From positions 1 through 64,000 of the IMG/VR virus record IMGVR_UViG_3300034073_002585: 64,000 bases of DNA. One strand, given 5' to 3'. Numbering within the stretch: position 1 is the first letter of the stretch; each line of letters opens with the position of its first letter. Position numbers and translations under genes: made by a program. Below the pieces are notes generated by a model. That model made no database searches and was not told where the DNA came from. It was given only the letters and a program-made list of their open reading frames with translations. Source of the DNA: a virus. Of this stretch, positions 27,387 through 36,023 are shown in pieces.

Positions 27387-28346
27387 ATGAAAGAAAACTA
27401 TTTTTTAGAGTACGGTCCTCACTTTCAGAGGTCAGTGTTCAGCAATGAGTTTACTTCTCACCCCTTAGAGTTATCTGCTCATGTGCATGAAGATAATATA
27501 AATAGCTATAGGTTGAATGCAGACGGGTATAGGACAGACGAGTTCATCAACAACAGTGACTTAGTTGTAGCTGGGTGTTCTTTTACTTTTGGGTCTGGAG
27601 TTCCTGAAACCGCAAGGTGGGGTGCACTAGTTTCTAGCGAGCTTGGTGTCAAAGAGACAAACCTAGGTGTCTGCGCTTGGTCTACTCACGCTATTATTCA
27701 AAACCTATACGCATACTTTAAAAAGTACGGACATCCTAAAAAGCTACTATGTTTGTTTCCTGACATAACCAGGCTACCAGTCCCGCTGGTAAAAGGTTTC
27801 TGGGAATACGATGACGGGTTTATCGAAGACGATAGACAAGTAGTTAATGTCATGTTGGATAGACTAGAAGATTATTCCTATAAAGATAAGCCGAAATACA
27901 GTAAACGCCCCTACCAAGTTTTAGAAATACTTCCTGTAGAGGTTTCATTATTTTTCTATATGAAGTATATACAAATGCTGGAAGATTACTGTAGTTCTGC
28001 TGGCATTGAGTTCTACTGGTCTACATGGGATAAACCAATGACGGAGTACCTTGAAGCCAGTACGCACGACTTCAACAATCCTAACTACACATTTCACGGT
28101 CTATCTAACTACGTGCCTATGAAGTATTCGGAGTGGGAGTGGGACACCAGCCATCACGGTGGTGGGATGACTTATGGCTCGATTGTGGAAGCAAGAAGTG
28201 CATACACGAACGAATGTCACGGAGCTCTATCGGATAAGGATGACAACTTTTTTATAGGGACTGATATCGAGGGAATTGTTCACTGGGGGACACATAAGCA
28301 TATGCACATAGCGGAAAGATTTATAGACGCAATTAATGCACAGTAA
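27387..28346 (+). CDS. SGNH-hydrolase-like protein, copy B
   Basis: 319 residues, four bases after copy A. LVVAGCSFTFGSGVPETARWG, NLGVCAWSTHAIIQNLYAYFKKYGHPKKLLCLFPD and WGTHKHMHIAERF repeat the copy A plan at about one third identity by eye. Extra inserted segment in the middle (about residues 210-270). Same uncertain esterase or acyltransferase role; a tandem duplication is evident. Confidence 0.65.
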   Translation: MKENYFLEYGPHFQRSVFSNEFTSHPLELSAHVHEDNINSYRLNADGYRTDEFINNSDLVVAGCSFTFGSGVPETARWGALVSSELGVKETNLGVCAWSTHAIIQNLYAYFKKYGHPKKLLCLFPDITRLPVPLVKGFWEYDDGFIEDDRQVVNVMLDRLEDYSYKDKPKYSKRPYQVLEILPVEVSLFFYMKYIQMLEDYCSSAGIEFYWSTWDKPMTEYLEASTHDFNNPNYTFHGLSNYVPMKYSEWEWDTSHHGGGMTYGSIVEARSAYTNECHGALSDKDDNFFIGTDIEGIVHWGTHKHMHIAERFIDAINAQ

Positions 28347-28355
28347 ACTTATATT

Positions 28356-28973
28356 GTGTCTGTATATACAATAAATAACTTTATTTCTAGAGATGTTGCA
28401 TCAACTGTAGTAGACATCTTGCACCCCAGGATTGTAGCCACGCCTAGGGAGCATGTCAGCTCTTCACTAGGTTGGCCTAGTCCTGCTGCTGCTGCCAAAG
28501 TTGGTACAACTGAAGATTGCTACATAGATGACTCTAAAAAGACTGTAACTGGCGTATTTATCGACATATTAAAAAAGGTGGGGGAAACTTTTGATGAAGA
28601 CGTATGTCTAGTGAATGCTTTCTACAACGTGATGCATGAGGGAGCAGAGCATTCTCTACACTGCGATAACGTGAATCTTGATGGCTCTCCCCTAGAAGAA
28701 GGTGTAGAAGAACCTAATAAATGGTCAGGGGTGTTGTATTTAAATGATTACGGAATTGATTATTCTGGAGGGGAGATTAATTTCCCTAATCAAGAACTCA
28801 CTATAAAACCAGAAACTGGAACTTTTGTATATTTTAAGACAGATGTGGACCACCCGCATGAGGTTTTAAAAGTTCTATCTGGAGAAAGAAAATGTCTAGT
28901 TGTTTTCTTTGGAGAGCTCTCTGACGTTACAAGTAATAAATACTCTTGGAATGTTTTAAATGGGGAGAACTAG
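28356..28973 (+). CDS. 2OG-Fe(II) oxygenase
   Basis: 205 residues, GTG start six bases after TAAACT (leaderless). HSLHCDNVNLDG gives H-x-D, VDHPHEV the distal His and GERKCLVVFFG the 2-oxoglutarate Arg; YSGGEINFPNQ is the core strand. Close relative of the 33552 gene (shared TPRE..., LGW, HxD-N-x-N-L-D-G). Substrate unknown. Confidence 0.8.
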   Translation: MSVYTINNFISRDVASTVVDILHPRIVATPREHVSSSLGWPSPAAAAKVGTTEDCYIDDSKKTVTGVFIDILKKVGETFDEDVCLVNAFYNVMHEGAEHSLHCDNVNLDGSPLEEGVEEPNKWSGVLYLNDYGIDYSGGEINFPNQELTIKPETGTFVYFKTDVDHPHEVLKVLSGERKCLVVFFGELSDVTSNKYSWNVLNGEN

Positions 28974-30016
28974 TGGAGCACATAAAAGTAATACCAGAGG
29001 TTGACCCAGAGATTCCGACTGTCGGAAAGTTTTGGAGTTCGGAACATATTGAAAAAATAGATGACCATCTATATAAGATAAGCAATCTAAAGTCAGAATG
29101 CGGTATTACAGACGCCCCCACTAACTCACTAAGCGGCAACTATTACATCACTGAATATAATAATTTCTACTGGCATTTTATACACGAAGACTTAGCTGGG
29201 TATGAGGGCATAAAGCAGCACGTACCTGATTTAAAGTTGGTATTGCTGGATAGCCAGGGATTTATGGCTGGCCCCAGGAAAACTAACTCTGGGCACAAGC
29301 ATTTTCCATACTTGGAGTATTTTGCCGAACTTTACGAAATCTCCAGTATCCCCAACATAGAACATGAGAACTGGGTATTTGAAACAGTGTATTTCACTAC
29401 AAGCAGCACTGAGTTCTTATCCGACCCGAGTTTTTGGGGAGATATGTTGCCTATGTCTGTTTGGCCATCAACTCAATTCGATGATTGGGATAAATCTGTT
29501 TGGACTAACAGGTCACCCTACTCTATAGAAGGTCTCAACAAACTGACTGAAAAAATTAAAAAAGATGTGTCACTTGATAAGAGTTTGCCAAAAAAGATAT
29601 TTATATCTAGAAAAGATGTAAATAAAAGACTTTTAGAGTTGGTTGGAAAACCTGGCTATGAGCATCTAGTAGAAGAGAGACTTTTTGAGGCCGAGTTTAT
29701 AGAGAACTATTTCTCGGCTAAAGGGTACCAAGTAGTCGCGTTAGAAGATTACGACTATAAAACTCAGATGCAGATGTTTATCAATGCAACAGACGTAGCT
29801 GGTACAGTCGGAGCTGGTTTCGCTAATCTACATATGAGCAGTCCTGGAACAAAACTTTACGAGCTTCATGTAATTCCGATATATGGCTTTGATTATGGTT
29901 ATTACAAAGACTATAGAAATATTGACTATATCCCCGTAGAGCTTAGAAATCTCTCTGAAGCTAGAACTCTCAGCGAAGATGAAATATTAGAGGTGCTAGA
30001 TGGCCTCGGAATATAA
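28973..30016 (+). CDS. GT61-family glycosyltransferase
   Basis: 347 residues from GTG 28973, which overlaps the previous TAG; the earlier in-frame start at 28946 lies within that gene. KKIFISRKDVNKRLL, FSAKGYQVVALEDYDYKTQMQMF and GTVGAGFANLHMSSPGTKLYEL follow the DUF563/GT61 pattern. Family members transfer xylose, GlcNAc and other sugars. Part of the glycan operon with the following kinase and nucleotidyltransferase. Confidence 0.8.
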   Translation: MEHIKVIPEVDPEIPTVGKFWSSEHIEKIDDHLYKISNLKSECGITDAPTNSLSGNYYITEYNNFYWHFIHEDLAGYEGIKQHVPDLKLVLLDSQGFMAGPRKTNSGHKHFPYLEYFAELYEISSIPNIEHENWVFETVYFTTSSTEFLSDPSFWGDMLPMSVWPSTQFDDWDKSVWTNRSPYSIEGLNKLTEKIKKDVSLDKSLPKKIFISRKDVNKRLLELVGKPGYEHLVEERLFEAEFIENYFSAKGYQVVALEDYDYKTQMQMFINATDVAGTVGAGFANLHMSSPGTKLYELHVIPIYGFDYGYYKDYRNIDYIPVELRNLSEARTLSEDEILEVLDGLGI

Positions 30017-30926
30017 AACTAGATACTTTAATACTATTGAAGAAGTAGAGTTCTTCGGGTATTTGAGAAAAATCTCTAAAGATAATGCAAAGCTAAAAGC
30101 AGAGTACGACTATTGGTACGAGTTACCAGACGCCATTAAACATTTTTTTGTTCAACCATTCGGGTTTTACCTTGATGGCGAGGTTGCTTACTACTATATG
30201 GAGCACTACCAAATAAAAAATGCAGCAGAGCAAATGGTTTTTGGTGAACTTTCTGATGCCGCATTTAGTCGACTAATGAGAAAGATAGCAGATTTCAGAA
30301 AAGTTTTACCCGATGAGCCAGCTCTAGACTCTCAGGTCGATGAGAATGCAAAATTATTAGTCTTAGAAAAAACTAAGCAACGAATTGAAGAACTAAATAA
30401 AACTGCTTGGTTTAAGTCAAAATACGCTTTAGCGCTGGAGTCTTCTCAGATAACGCCTGAAATTCTTTATAAAGAGCTAGAAGAAAAATTTAATGAACAC
30501 TATAAAAGAAGAACGCTAAAAAGGATTGTCTGTTCGCATGGCGACTTAGTTTTTTCTAACATTCTTTACGATGACCGAATAAGTCTTATGAAGTTGGTAG
30601 ACCCTAAGGGTAGAGACTTTATGTTTATGGATGAGTACTATGACTTAGCTAAATTAAGTCAATCTATCAATGGTAACTACGAGGACATCATATACGGACA
30701 GTATTCTCTCAACCTAGATAGCAAAAAGTTATTCATAAAAAGGCCAGAAAATCAGACCCACAGAGCTGAATTTAAGCAATACCTCATGCAACAAAATGTA
30801 GATTTAAAGCTCCTGAGGACATATGAAGCTAGCCTGTTTCTGTCTATGCTTCCGCTACACATAGATGATTTAGAACGAGTTGCTGCTTTACTGGTAAACT
30901 GTAACAAGATATTAAAATCTATATAA
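30000..30926 (+). CDS. Aminoglycoside-phosphotransferase-like kinase
   Basis: 308 residues, ATG within the end of the previous gene. CSHGDLVFSNILYDD is the H-G-D-x-x-x-x-N catalytic loop and LVDPKGRDF the D-x-x-G-like metal-binding motif of APH/choline-kinase proteins, near residues 178-205. Being followed by a sugar nucleotidyltransferase, it may phosphorylate a sugar or choline-like compound that is then activated with NTP (inference). Confidence 0.75.
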   Translation: MASEYKTRYFNTIEEVEFFGYLRKISKDNAKLKAEYDYWYELPDAIKHFFVQPFGFYLDGEVAYYYMEHYQIKNAAEQMVFGELSDAAFSRLMRKIADFRKVLPDEPALDSQVDENAKLLVLEKTKQRIEELNKTAWFKSKYALALESSQITPEILYKELEEKFNEHYKRRTLKRIVCSHGDLVFSNILYDDRISLMKLVDPKGRDFMFMDEYYDLAKLSQSINGNYEDIIYGQYSLNLDSKKLFIKRPENQTHRAEFKQYLMQQNVDLKLLRTYEASLFLSMLPLHIDDLERVAALLVNCNKILKSI

Positions 30927-30936
30927 GGAAAATCCC

Positions 30937-31677
30937 ATGCATGAGCGCGAAAAAATTAGTTTAGTAGTGTTGGCTGCAGGCCGAGGAACCAGATTTGCTG
31001 GTTCAGATTACACAGAGCACAAGACTTTAATACCAGTAAATGGTGAAAAGATGTCTGTATTTTCTATGAAGAACAGCGTAGAAAATATGAAAGACATGTC
31101 TTTTGACGTGCTATTCCTATCTTCTCCAGAAATTCTTGAAGAAGACGCATCACTGGAAAGTGACGTTAAAGCTGCAGTAGAGGGAGTAAGGTTTGTTGCT
31201 CAGGAAGGCTACCTAAATGGCCCAGGGCAAAGTGCTGGTTATGTTAGAAATTATGTAAGAGCCGAGGCTCCATTATTTTTAGTAAATGCTGACCAGTACG
31301 TAGTCGGTGATTATGTAAACGCACTAGACGAGGTTCTAGACTCTGATGACCTAGATGGAGCTATTCTCTGCTTCAACAGCTCGGAGGACCGCTACTCTTA
31401 TGTTGTAGTGGACGAAAACGGTGTAGCAACTGACATGCAAGAAAAAGTTGTAATCAGTGACACCGCCAGCGCTGGGCTTTGCTTTTGGAAGAAGGCTTCT
31501 GATTTCTATAGTACGCTAGACACCATGGACCTCTCTAAAGAAGTTTTTATTAGTGATGTTCATGCTAAAGCTATTCAAAATGGGAAAAAGTTCAAGGTGG
31601 TTCTACTCGATGCCTTTATCGACATGGGAACCCCTGCGGACTTGGAGGTATTTGACGAAAGATGGGCAGCGCTCTAA
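30937..31677 (+). CDS. Sugar nucleotidyltransferase
   Basis: 246 residues. SLVVLAAGRGTRF with downstream K-T-L-I-P-V (K28 region) is the NTP-transferase signature; FLVNADQYV is the metal-binding D; FIDMGTPADLEVF is the C-terminal motif. Makes an NDP- or CDP-activated sugar or alcohol for the nearby transferases. Ten bases after the kinase gene, so the two probably form a salvage pair. Confidence 0.85.
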   Translation: MHEREKISLVVLAAGRGTRFAGSDYTEHKTLIPVNGEKMSVFSMKNSVENMKDMSFDVLFLSSPEILEEDASLESDVKAAVEGVRFVAQEGYLNGPGQSAGYVRNYVRAEAPLFLVNADQYVVGDYVNALDEVLDSDDLDGAILCFNSSEDRYSYVVVDENGVATDMQEKVVISDTASAGLCFWKKASDFYSTLDTMDLSKEVFISDVHAKAIQNGKKFKVVLLDAFIDMGTPADLEVFDERWAAL

Positions 31678-32261
31678 AAGTATTCTTTGTTGGTAATGAT
31701 TCAGTAAAGTCTGAAGTTTTAGCATTAACCAACAAAAGTGGTTTACCAATTGAAGAGGTAGACTTTCCCGACTGTGAAGTATTTATAGATTGTGGAGACT
31801 ATAGCTTCGGTAAACTTATATCTCTAATTGGTAGCGATAAAATTGGCATAAGTGGAGACAAAAAGCTTTTCTATAAGTTTGGTGTAGGAATCATCGAAAG
31901 AGTCCTATTCTGCTCCTCAAAGATGTACCTAAATGCTCTAGCTGCAAGTACAGAAAAAACAAAGTTTTCTTTTGTTAACATGACTTCATCTAACTACAAC
32001 CAATATGACAAAGAAGACTGGAACTCGCTGCCTGAAGTAGACGAGAAGACTTTAGCTAAATTTTTATACCAGGACATGGTTAGGGTAAATCACTTACTTC
32101 ACCCAGAGTACGAAAGCCAAAAGCAGGTAGAGCGAGACAAAAAAGCAATGGCTGCTAAAGAGAATATCTACGCAGTAGCTGCCAAACTTGACTTAGAAGT
32201 AGAGGCTCAGCCCTGTGGTATAGAACCAAAACTTGTAGAGAACGATGAAGTACAGGCCTAA
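31662..32261 (+). CDS. Hypothetical protein
   Basis: 199 residues, overlaps the nucleotidyltransferase by 16 bases. N-terminus LKVFFVGNDSVKSEVLAL and FIDCGDYSFGKLISL look alpha/beta; the C-terminal 60 residues are charged and helical. No catalytic motif recognised. Co-expression with the activation genes suggests an accessory role. Confidence 0.55.
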   Translation: MGSALKVFFVGNDSVKSEVLALTNKSGLPIEEVDFPDCEVFIDCGDYSFGKLISLIGSDKIGISGDKKLFYKFGVGIIERVLFCSSKMYLNALAASTEKTKFSFVNMTSSNYNQYDKEDWNSLPEVDEKTLAKFLYQDMVRVNHLLHPEYESQKQVERDKKAMAAKENIYAVAAKLDLEVEAQPCGIEPKLVENDEVQA

Positions 32262-32784
32262 ATTAATTCCAAAGCCATTTAGTAAAGTGGACATGGATGA
32301 CATCTTTAGGCTTGTCAGAAGTGATGAGTACCAGAGAAAATACTTTGATGGTAGACACTCCAGAGATTTAGCTAGATTTAATGAGCTTGAAGTTTATAAC
32401 CAAAAGCTAGAAAAGATTGCTAGAGAAGTCTTTAATGACCCTACGCTAAAGGGTACTTACAGCGTATATATTGATTACGATAAAAAAGACTCGAATCTAA
32501 CAATGCATAAGGACCAGAACGCTTGCGTCTATACAATTGATTATTGCGTATCGGCTGATTTTGATTGGCCTCTAACTATAGAAGATGAAGATTTTGTCAT
32601 CCCTGTGGGACAAGCAATAGCTTTTATGGGTGGAGATGACCTTCATGGGAGAAAGCCTAAAACCAGAGACGGGAGGGTAGAAAACATAATGTTTCACTTT
32701 TGCCCTGCGGACCACTGGTACTTCACTGAGGGTCCTGACTACATTAAAGTTTTAGCCGCTGAGGGCAAGCTAGCCGAGTATTAG
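32245..32784 (+). CDS. 2OG-Fe(II) oxygenase-like protein, copy A
   Basis: 179 residues. LTMHKDQNACVYTIDYCVS gives H-x-D, FMGGDDLHGRKP the distal His and Arg, and IMFHFCP the last strand. Start ATG lies in the previous gene. Paralogue of 33035-33577 (same MHKDxxACxYxIxYC and HGRxP). A DUF-type subgroup distinct from the P4H-like set. Confidence 0.7.
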   Translation: MKYRPKLIPKPFSKVDMDDIFRLVRSDEYQRKYFDGRHSRDLARFNELEVYNQKLEKIAREVFNDPTLKGTYSVYIDYDKKDSNLTMHKDQNACVYTIDYCVSADFDWPLTIEDEDFVIPVGQAIAFMGGDDLHGRKPKTRDGRVENIMFHFCPADHWYFTEGPDYIKVLAAEGKLAEY

Positions 32785-33020
32785 TCTTCCCATTCCAGTC
32801 CCCTGGTGTGAGCCCTCCAATATGCAGGGGGAAACTTATCCATCATGTCATCTGCCAACTCTAGGTTTTTATAAACTAAAATGTAGTGGACGCACCTATT
32901 ATCATCAGCTGGAAAACTATCGTGAGTGTGGCAGATGGGAGCTGAGTTCCAACTTCTAGTTATGTCATATGTAAGCCACTCGTCGAAAGTCATCTCTTCT
33001 TTGACTGGCGTTGGTTGCAT
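32781..33020 (-). CDS. Small CHTHD protein, second copy
   Basis: 79 residues on the minus strand, related to 12283-12537: FDEWLTYDITRSWNSAPICHTHDSFP, C-V-H-Y, and PAYWRAHTRG. Four-base convergent overlap with the oxygenase. The promoter of the next plus-strand gene lies over its start. Confidence 0.6.
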   Translation of the reverse strand: MQPTPVKEEMTFDEWLTYDITRSWNSAPICHTHDSFPADDNRCVHYILVYKNLELADDMMDKFPPAYWRAHTRGLEWED

Positions 33021-33034
33021 GATAGAATTCTATC
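33001..33034 (+). promoter_or_regulatory. Leaderless promoter
   Basis: TTGACT (33001-33006), 16-base spacer, TAGAAT (33023-33028), six bases to GTG 33035. It overlaps the first codons of the divergent 32781 gene. Confidence 0.72.
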
Positions 33035-33577
33035 GTGTTTGAGCCAGTCACCATAGATAATGTTTTCGATAAAGAGGACCTACTGTTCCTCAGACTGATG
33101 CTTGCTGATAAAGATAAGTACTACAGATACTTTTACGACAATAATTGTAAACGCCACATGGGGTATCTAAAAGTTCTAGAAGGCTACTTTGGAAAGAAAC
33201 TAGAACCTCTTGCTAGGAAAATATTCAAAGACGATACTCTACAGACAACCTTTGGGGTTTATTGTAGGTATGACTCCCCAGAATCGTTCTTGCCTGAACA
33301 TAAAGATAAGCATGCCTGTACATACAATATAAGTTATTGTTTATCTCAGGATAAGCCTTGGTATCTAAAGATTGATGGAAAACTATATCAAATAGATGAG
33401 AATGAACTTGTTGCATACTCTGGTACTGATTCCGTTCACGGGAGAGGTCCTATGAGGGAAAGTGAAAACTCTGAAGTAGAGATGTTATTCTTTCATTTTG
33501 CCCCCAAAGATAGCTGGTACTTCGACCATTGCGAGGATTTTAGGTTAGACTATGACTATGTTCCCACTAGTAATTAA
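33035..33577 (+). CDS. 2OG-Fe(II) oxygenase-like protein, copy B
   Basis: 180 residues, GTG start. PEHKDKHACTYNISYCLS, YSGTDSVHGRGP and MLFFHFAPKDSWYF repeat the copy A layout (HxD, distal H, R). Copy A and B surround the small minus-strand CHTHD gene. Same unknown substrate. Confidence 0.7.
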   Translation: MFEPVTIDNVFDKEDLLFLRLMLADKDKYYRYFYDNNCKRHMGYLKVLEGYFGKKLEPLARKIFKDDTLQTTFGVYCRYDSPESFLPEHKDKHACTYNISYCLSQDKPWYLKIDGKLYQIDENELVAYSGTDSVHGRGPMRESENSEVEMLFFHFAPKDSWYFDHCEDFRLDYDYVPTSN

Positions 33578-34232
33578 AAACTTTGTGTCTAAAGAGGATG
33601 CAGAAACTATAATTAAGCATCTTGACCCGAAAACTCAGGAAACTCCGCGAGAGGGTATTGCTGTAGCTTTGGGCTGGAGAAACTCTATTGAGGCAAAAAA
33701 AGCTGGCATTTTTGAGCCAGTATGCGGTGACCTCCCTAAAGATGTTTCAGACATGTTAGACGATGTGTTTAACAGAACTAAAAGTAAATTTGAAGAAGTA
33801 TTTGGGCATGAGGCAGCTTTAACTCAGGCTAACTACCAAAACATGACTATCGGCGGTAAAAATGATTTACACTCTGACACCACTAACTTAGATGGAACTC
33901 CGCTACAACCAGACGGGACTCCTGAAGAGATGGAGTGGTCTGGCCTCATCTACTTAAATGATGCAAAGACAGACTACGAAGGCGGAGCTATAGTCTTCCC
34001 AAAGCAGGGCGTAGAGCTGTACCCAGAGACAGGAGATTTTGTACTATTTCCTGGGGACATAGACCACGTGCATCTTGTCACTACGGTAACTTCTGGTGAG
34101 CGCAAGAATCTAGTGTTTTTCTACGGAAGACCTGAAAACGTTGGCTCAGAGAAAAGTTTTTACAATTGGCAGGACCTCCCTCCAGAAGAGCAAGAAAGAA
34201 TCAGGAGAGAGTCTGGAAATGTCAACAATTAA
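33552..34232 (+). CDS. 2OG-Fe(II) oxygenase
   Basis: 226 residues. DLHSDTTNLDG (HxD), GDIDHVHLV (distal His), SGERKNLVFFYG (Arg) and YEGGAIVFPKQ core strand; paralogue of the 28356 gene. ATG at 33552 or 33558. It overlaps the preceding gene by 26 bases and thyX by 14 bases, so oxygenases and thyX are in one transcript. Confidence 0.82.
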   Translation: MTMFPLVIKNFVSKEDAETIIKHLDPKTQETPREGIAVALGWRNSIEAKKAGIFEPVCGDLPKDVSDMLDDVFNRTKSKFEEVFGHEAALTQANYQNMTIGGKNDLHSDTTNLDGTPLQPDGTPEEMEWSGLIYLNDAKTDYEGGAIVFPKQGVELYPETGDFVLFPGDIDHVHLVTTVTSGERKNLVFFYGRPENVGSEKSFYNWQDLPPEEQERIRRESGNVNN

Positions 34233-34917
34233 GTTTAGAGATGATGTAACCGTTGAACTTGTCCAATGGATGGGTGATGATGCCAGTGTAGTTAAAGCTG
34301 CACGAGTGTCTACTGGTGGTGGAACTTCTACTCCTGAAAAAGATAATGGGCTAATTAACTATTTAATGCGTGACCGCCACGGCACTCCTTTCGAGCACAA
34401 TGGCTTTACGTTCTACATCGAGGCACCTATCTTTGTTTTTCGTGAGTTCATGCGTCACAGGATTGCCTCATACAATGAGGAAAGTGGGCGCTACAAAAAA
34501 CTGGAGCCAGTATTCTATGTCCCAGATGAGAATCGTGGACTTATTCAGTCTGGCAAGCCAGGAGCCTATGAGTTCTATCAAGGCTCTCATAACCAGTGGC
34601 TAACGGTAAAGCAGGAGACAATCGAAGCTTGCAGGAAGTCATATGAAGCTTATGAGAACATGCTAGACGCGGGTATTGCTAGGGAAGTAGCTCGTGGAGT
34701 TCTCCCAGTAAATCTATACTCATCTATGTTTGTCACGATGAATGCCCGTGCTTTGATGAACTTCTTGAGCCTGAGGACTAAGCGTGATGGTACGCACTTC
34801 CCTAGTTTCCCTCAGCGAGAGATTGAGATGGTTGCGGAGAAGATGGAAGAGCTGTGGGCCAAGAAGATGCCTGTTACCTACGACTTATTCAACCAGCATG
34901 GTAGAGTAGCTCCATAA
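34219..34917 (+). CDS. thyX: Flavin-dependent thymidylate synthase
   Basis: 232 residues from ATG 34219 with AGGAGAGAG upstream; the in-frame start at 34141 would add an unrelated leader. R79HRIASYNEESGRY92 is the ThyX motif (RHRxxSxNExSxRY). It makes dTMP from dUMP using FAD and methylenetetrahydrofolate, supplying DNA synthesis together with the phage NrdEF. Ends on TAATG shared with the next gene. Confidence 0.96.
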   Translation: MSTIKFRDDVTVELVQWMGDDASVVKAARVSTGGGTSTPEKDNGLINYLMRDRHGTPFEHNGFTFYIEAPIFVFREFMRHRIASYNEESGRYKKLEPVFYVPDENRGLIQSGKPGAYEFYQGSHNQWLTVKQETIEACRKSYEAYENMLDAGIAREVARGVLPVNLYSSMFVTMNARALMNFLSLRTKRDGTHFPSFPQREIEMVAEKMEELWAKKMPVTYDLFNQHGRVAP

Positions 34918-35207
34918 TGGATAAGAACGACTTTACACCTGAAGACATGGACCTCTTTACTCACAGCATTGCTGCTGTAATTGAGAAGCAAGAGGGAGCC
35001 TATAAAGCTATTAGTGCTTTAGTTGACGCTGCAGGGGAGTCATGGTTTGAGCTTGGTGAAAAGCTTGAGCGAAATAGGACCCTAGAAATACTTGACAGTT
35101 TTGAAGCAAAGCTAGTAGACTCTGAGGAAGATGCAAAAATGACGATTGCAATTCTTAGAAAGTTGATTTCAGATGGCGGGCAAGAAGAAGACGGAGCAGG
35201 AGAGTAA
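34917..35207 (+). CDS. Hypothetical acidic protein
   Basis: 96 residues, strongly acidic and predicted mostly helical, overlapping thyX stop by one base (TAATG). No recognised family. First of the long series of small overlapping genes up to 41950. Confidence 0.6.
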   Translation: MDKNDFTPEDMDLFTHSIAAVIEKQEGAYKAISALVDAAGESWFELGEKLERNRTLEILDSFEAKLVDSEEDAKMTIAILRKLISDGGQEEDGAGE

Positions 35208-35553
35208 GTCTCCTAAAATAAAGCGGGTATTCAAGCCCGAACGTTGTACTAGCCACAAGTTTATTGTCGAATCTGATGGCCGCGTTGATATGGCCGCATC
35301 CCATGAAGTTACTGACGATTCAATTTGTTTTAATTGTGGACTTTACTTTTCTACTTGGACATGGTACAGTAACAAAATAAACGCAAGTTTTTGGAAGGGT
35401 GTCGACAATGAAGCTGGTCAGACGATTAATTACATCGCTCAGGACTTGGACTCAAACCTGGATAGACTTGCAAGCGATTGGGGAGCCAATCTACTCGAAA
35501 AGCTCCGAGAGAAAAGGAAGAAAAATGGAAAACGAATTCAACTATTCGACTGA
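35173..35553 (+). CDS. Hypothetical protein with Cys pairs
   Basis: 126 residues. Basic N-terminus (MAGKKKTEQESKSPKIKR) and a possible zinc site formed by C-x-x-H (CTSHKF) and C-F-N-C (SICFNCGLYF). C-terminal 45 residues are helical and basic. Overlaps both neighbours. Confidence 0.6.
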   Translation: MAGKKKTEQESKSPKIKRVFKPERCTSHKFIVESDGRVDMAASHEVTDDSICFNCGLYFSTWTWYSNKINASFWKGVDNEAGQTINYIAQDLDSNLDRLASDWGANLLEKLREKRKKNGKRIQLFD

Positions 35554-35689
35554 CCAGATGGCTGAGATTTTTGCTCGGCTAGAGGTTGCCAAGCTTCTTA
35601 TGAAGATGGGGTCAGATATGGCTAAGCAGGTCGAGACTGATATTAAGTTTTATCGAATGACCAATAATATGGGAATTGAAGATGAGTAA
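35525..35689 (+). CDS. 54-residue hypothetical protein
   Basis: ATG 35525 has AAAGGAAG upstream, so the longer frame from 35399 is not used. Helical, amphipathic (MAEIFARLEVAKLLMKMG). Overlaps the previous gene by 29 bases and the next by 14. Confidence 0.6.
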   Translation: MENEFNYSTDQMAEIFARLEVAKLLMKMGSDMAKQVETDIKFYRMTNNMGIEDE

Positions 35690-35906
35690 TGGGCCGCTCG
35701 TCACTATCGGTGATGCAGCCAAAATGGGAAACATTCACCGCGAGACTATCCGCAAATACATTGAGGCTGGATACCTAAAGACTTATATGGACGGATTTAT
35801 GGTCTACTACAGAGACGTACTTCGAGCTTCTAGAATTGCTGACCAAAAGCACAAGGCTAGCTCGGGGAAAGCGAGCAAAAACTACGGGAAGAGAAAGGAA
35901 GCCTAG
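35676..35906 (+). CDS. Small helix-turn-helix (excisionase/MerR-like) protein
   Basis: 76 residues. LVTIGDAAKMGNIHRETIRKYIEAGYLKTYMDGFMVYYRDVLRA is the excisionase/MerR-type winged helix, with a basic C-terminal tail (KASKNYGKRK). DNA binding, as recombination directionality factor or repressor, is the likely role. Confidence 0.75.
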   Translation: MKMSNGPLVTIGDAAKMGNIHRETIRKYIEAGYLKTYMDGFMVYYRDVLRASRIADQKHKASSGKASKNYGKRKEA

Positions 35907-35908
35907 TT

Positions 35909-36016
35909 ATGGAAGACTTTATGAGAGACACTTTGGGGTCTGCGTGGGCGTACTACGTTGCGTTTGGCATCTTATTTATTTGGTGGATTGCAGAGAAAAC
36001 TAATAGAAAAAAGTAA
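35909..36016 (+). CDS. 35-residue membrane peptide
   Basis: MEDFMRDTLGSAWAYYVAFG followed by a hydrophobic stretch (ILFIWWIAEK) and basic end NRKK: one transmembrane helix with cytoplasmic positive charges. Starts two bases after the previous stop. Confidence 0.55.
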   Translation: MEDFMRDTLGSAWAYYVAFGILFIWWIAEKTNRKK

Positions 36017-36023
36017 GTTAACT

